From the NCBI GenBank assembly GCA_963766365.1, contig CAVXZK010000005.1, positions 62,001-126,000 on the forward strand: 64,000 bases of DNA. The letters run 5' to 3'. Made by a program: the position numbers and the translations under genes. This document shows, one piece after another, positions 62,136-64,000 of the stretch. A model generated the notes under the pieces. That model had not been told where the DNA came from. It made no database searches and worked only from the letters and a program-made list of their open reading frames with translations. Position 1 is the first letter of the stretch. Every line of letters begins with the position of its first letter. The DNA comes from JALORV01 sp963766365. GTDB taxonomy: Bacteria > Pseudomonadota > Gammaproteobacteria > Burkholderiales > Burkholderiaceae_F.

Positions 62136-62219
62136 ATGTCTTGCGCCTTCCTCATCGCGCCTCGCCTTACTGCCGACCTGCTAGGCCGGCTGCTTCTGCT
62201 GCGCCCCGCGCGCAGCTAA
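62136..62219 (+). CDS. Leucine-rich leader peptide before leuA
   Basis: 27 residues, ATG 62136 to TAA 62217-62219. Eight of 27 codons are Leu, six of them within residues 15-22 (LLGRLLLL), including CTA, which should be rare at this GC content. The end of this Leu run lies in a hairpin, GCTGCGC (62198-62204) with GCGCAGC (62210-62216). This is the layout of a leu attenuator: slow translation at Leu codons alters RNA folding before leuA. No T-tract terminator is visible before leuA, so control may act on translation or through Rho. Confidence 0.72.
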   Translation: MSCAFLIAPRLTADLLGRLLLLRPARS

Positions 62220-62296
62220 CCCCCCACCCACAATCTGTGTAGTGCCGCTGCCAGCGCCCAGAGCCCGGCAGATGGAAACATTCGCCTGGAGCGACC

Positions 62297-63847
62297 ATGA
62301 CTGACCGACTCTTCATCTTCGACACCACGCTGCGTGACGGCGAGCAGAGCCCCGGCGCCTCGATGAACAAGGAGGAAAAGCTGCGCATTGCCATGCAGCT
62401 CGAGCGGCTGCGCGTCGATGTCATCGAGGCCGGCTTTGCGGCGTCGTCAAATGGCGATTTCGAGGCGGTACGCGCGATTGCCAACGCGGTCAAGGATTCG
62501 ACGGTCTGCTCGCTTGCGCGCGCCAACGACCGCGACATCGGCCGCGCCGCCGAAGCCCTGCAGGGCGCACGTTCCAGGCGCATCCACACGTTCATCGCGA
62601 CGTCGCCGCTGCACATGGAAAAAAAGCTGCGCATGACACCCGATCAGGTATTCGAGCAAGCCAAGCTCGCGGTGCGGTTCGCACGCCAGTTCACCGACAA
62701 CGTCGAGTTCTCGCCCGAAGACGGCTACCGCTCGGAGCCGGATTTCCTGTGCCGCGTGCTGGAGGCCGTCATCGCCGAAGGGGCGACGACGATCAACATT
62801 CCGGACACGGTGGGCTATGCGATTCCGGAGCTCTATGGCCTGTTCCTGCGCGACCTGCGCGAGCGCATCCCCAATTCCGACAAGGCGGTCTGGAGCGTGC
62901 ATTGCCACAACGACCTCGGCATGGCGGTCGCCAACTCGCTGGCGGGGGTGAAGATTGGCGGCGCACGGCAGGTCGAATGCACGGTCAACGGTCTCGGCGA
63001 GCGCGCTGGCAACTGTTCGCTCGAGGAGGTCGTGATGGCGGTGCGCACCCGTCGAGATTTCTTCGGCCTCGATGTCGGCGTCGACACAACTCAGATCGTG
63101 CCGGCGTCGAAACTGGTCTCCGGCATCACCGGTTTCCCGGTGCAGCCGAACAAGGCGGTCGTCGGGGCAAATGCGTTTGCACACGCATCCGGCATCCACC
63201 AGGATGGCGTGCTGAAGGCGCGCGACACCTACGAGATCATGCGCGCCGAGGATGTGGGCTGGTATGCCAACCGCATCGTGCTGGGCAAGCTCTCCGGTCG
63301 CAATGCCTTCAAGCAGCGCGTGCAGGAACTGGCGATCCCGATCGACAGCGAGACCGAACTGAATGCGGCATTCGCGCGCTTCAAAGAGCTCGCCGACCGC
63401 AAGTCCGACATCTACGACGAGGATATCCAGGCGCTGTTCTCCGACGAGACCGTCACGCCACACGACGAGCACTTCAAGTTGCTGTCACTGTCGCAACACT
63501 CGGAGACGGGCGAGCGTCCGCACGCCCGCGTCGTGCTGTCGATTGGGCAGAATGAGGTCGTCGCTGAATCGGATGGCAACGGGCCGGTCGATGCCTCGCT
63601 CAAGGCCATCGAGAGCCAGGTGAAGAGCGGCTCCGAACTGCTGCTCTATTCAGTCAATGCGATCACGACCGGCACCGAGTCACAGGGCGAAGTAACCGTG
63701 CGTCTGTCACGCTCGGGTCGGATCGTGAACGGCATTGGAGCGGACCCCGACATCATCGCGGCGTCGGCGAAGGCCTATCTGAACGCGCTGAACAAGCTCT
63801 ACAGCGGCGTGGAGCGCCTGAATCCCCAGACGTCGCTCGCGCCATAG
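62297..63847 (+). CDS. leuA: 2-isopropylmalate synthase
   Basis: 516 residues. Joins acetyl-CoA and 2-oxoisovalerate, the committed step to leucine. DTTLRDGEQSPGASM is the metal-binding start of the TIM barrel, SVHCHNDLGMAVANSL the His-x-His segment and NGLGERAGNCSLEE the third conserved region. The C-terminal regulatory domain (from about residue 390) binds leucine for feedback inhibition. GGAG five bases before ATG 62297 fixes the start. Confidence 0.97.
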   Translation: MTDRLFIFDTTLRDGEQSPGASMNKEEKLRIAMQLERLRVDVIEAGFAASSNGDFEAVRAIANAVKDSTVCSLARANDRDIGRAAEALQGARSRRIHTFIATSPLHMEKKLRMTPDQVFEQAKLAVRFARQFTDNVEFSPEDGYRSEPDFLCRVLEAVIAEGATTINIPDTVGYAIPELYGLFLRDLRERIPNSDKAVWSVHCHNDLGMAVANSLAGVKIGGARQVECTVNGLGERAGNCSLEEVVMAVRTRRDFFGLDVGVDTTQIVPASKLVSGITGFPVQPNKAVVGANAFAHASGIHQDGVLKARDTYEIMRAEDVGWYANRIVLGKLSGRNAFKQRVQELAIPIDSETELNAAFARFKELADRKSDIYDEDIQALFSDETVTPHDEHFKLLSLSQHSETGERPHARVVLSIGQNEVVAESDGNGPVDASLKAIESQVKSGSELLLYSVNAITTGTESQGEVTVRLSRSGRIVNGIGADPDIIAASAKAYLNALNKLYSGVERLNPQTSLAP

Positions 63848-63860
63848 CGAGACGTCACGA

Positions 63861-63893
63861 GTGTACGCATCGGCTACGCCGATGCACGTGCAC
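63861..63893 (+). repeat. Dispersed hairpin element, copy 3
   Basis: GTGTACGC (63861-63868), inner stem ATCGGC (63869-63874), loop TAC, GCCGAT (63878-63883), GCACGTGCAC (63884-63893). It starts 13 bases after the leuA stop; the flanking GA and TC extend the pairing. Confidence 0.85.
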
Positions 63894-63905
63894 TCGCTCC
63901 GGTTA

Positions 63906-63970
63906 CGTTTCGCGTTTCACGCGAAACGCTCAAGCCTAATCAGTCGGCTGCGCTCCCGAGCGCAGCCGAC
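63906..63970. repeat. Two further perfect hairpins after repeat copy 3
   Basis: CGTTTCGCGT (63906-63915) pairs with ACGCGAAACG (63919-63928) around TTC. GTCGGCTGCGCT (63943-63954) pairs with AGCGCAGCCGAC (63959-63970) around CCCG. Neither has a T-tract. They probably end the leuA transcript or protect its 3' end, and the second is the equivalent of the GC hairpins beside copies 1 and 2. The last 30 bases of the window hold nothing further that I can name. Confidence 0.65.
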
Positions 63971-64000
63971 AAAGCAATGTTGAGCGGCGAAGCCGTAGCC

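Overview
The window is GC-rich (roughly 65% by eye), densely coded bacterial DNA. Its conserved gene orders point to a betaproteobacterium, Burkholderiales- or Rhodocyclales-like: trpA-accD-folC-SPOR-cvpA-purF-metZ, the full iscR-S-U-A-hscB-hscA-fdx-iscX operon, prfB-lysS, ECF sigma-DUF3619-DUF3106-RDD, and ilvI-ilvH-ilvC-psd-pssA-leuA. Two phasin genes suggest polyhydroxyalkanoate granules. No rRNA, tRNA, CRISPR array, prophage or insertion sequence was seen.

Layout. 1-6665 (+): 3' end of trpA, accD, folC, a SPOR protein, cvpA, purF, then metZ behind a SAM-II riboswitch and terminator. 6864-7754: a secreted c-type heme protein. 7837-13461 (+): the Fe-S assembly operon, with a sigma70-type promoter overlapped by an IscR box. 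19589-13489 (-): seven tightly packed genes, prfB (with its +1 frameshift), GNAT, SDR, lysS, a DUF4743 Nudix hydrolase and an SbtA/SbtB bicarbonate-transport pair. 19942-24938: a phasin and five metabolic genes (HDAC-like deacetylase, DMT transporter, thioesterase, nitroreductase, malate/tartrate dehydrogenase), all recognisable but cut by many small frameshifts; this looks like a low-accuracy stretch of assembly rather than true decay. 25071-31223: a CFA-synthase-like methyltransferase, a DUF2863 protein, a 5'-nucleotidase, an MFS transporter and an RraA-like protein. 31511-35464 (+): glyoxylate shunt (aceA, aceB) with a haloacid-dehalogenase-like gene between them and an unlisted 48-residue Cys-rich protein after them. 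35510-42112: a TPR protein, TetR, patatin, a second phasin, a long bifunctional fatty acyl reductase and a membrane-anchored lipase-like hydrolase, suggesting storage-lipid metabolism. 42112-53343: a peptide-type ABC importer with four tandem paralogous binding proteins on the minus strand and two permeases plus a fused double ATPase divergently on the plus strand. 53371-56097: a conserved hypothetical gene and the ECF sigma block. 56387-63847 (+): branched-chain amino-acid genes interleaved with phosphatidylethanolamine synthesis (psd, pssA) and a SIMPL protein; leuA is preceded by a Leu-rich leader peptide.

Regulation visible in the DNA: SAM controls metZ through an aptamer and terminator; holo-IscR should repress its own operon; leucine supply probably acts through the leader peptide before leuA; RF2 level is set by programmed frameshifting.

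The least expected structure is a dispersed hairpin element at three intergenic sites (41071-41110, 58676-58722 inverted, 63861-63893). It has constant outer arms, GTGTACGC and GCACGTGCAC, and an inner stem that differs in sequence at each site while staying perfectly paired, with a second GC hairpin on the same side each time. It looks like a REP/BIME-type family; I could not search whether it is described.
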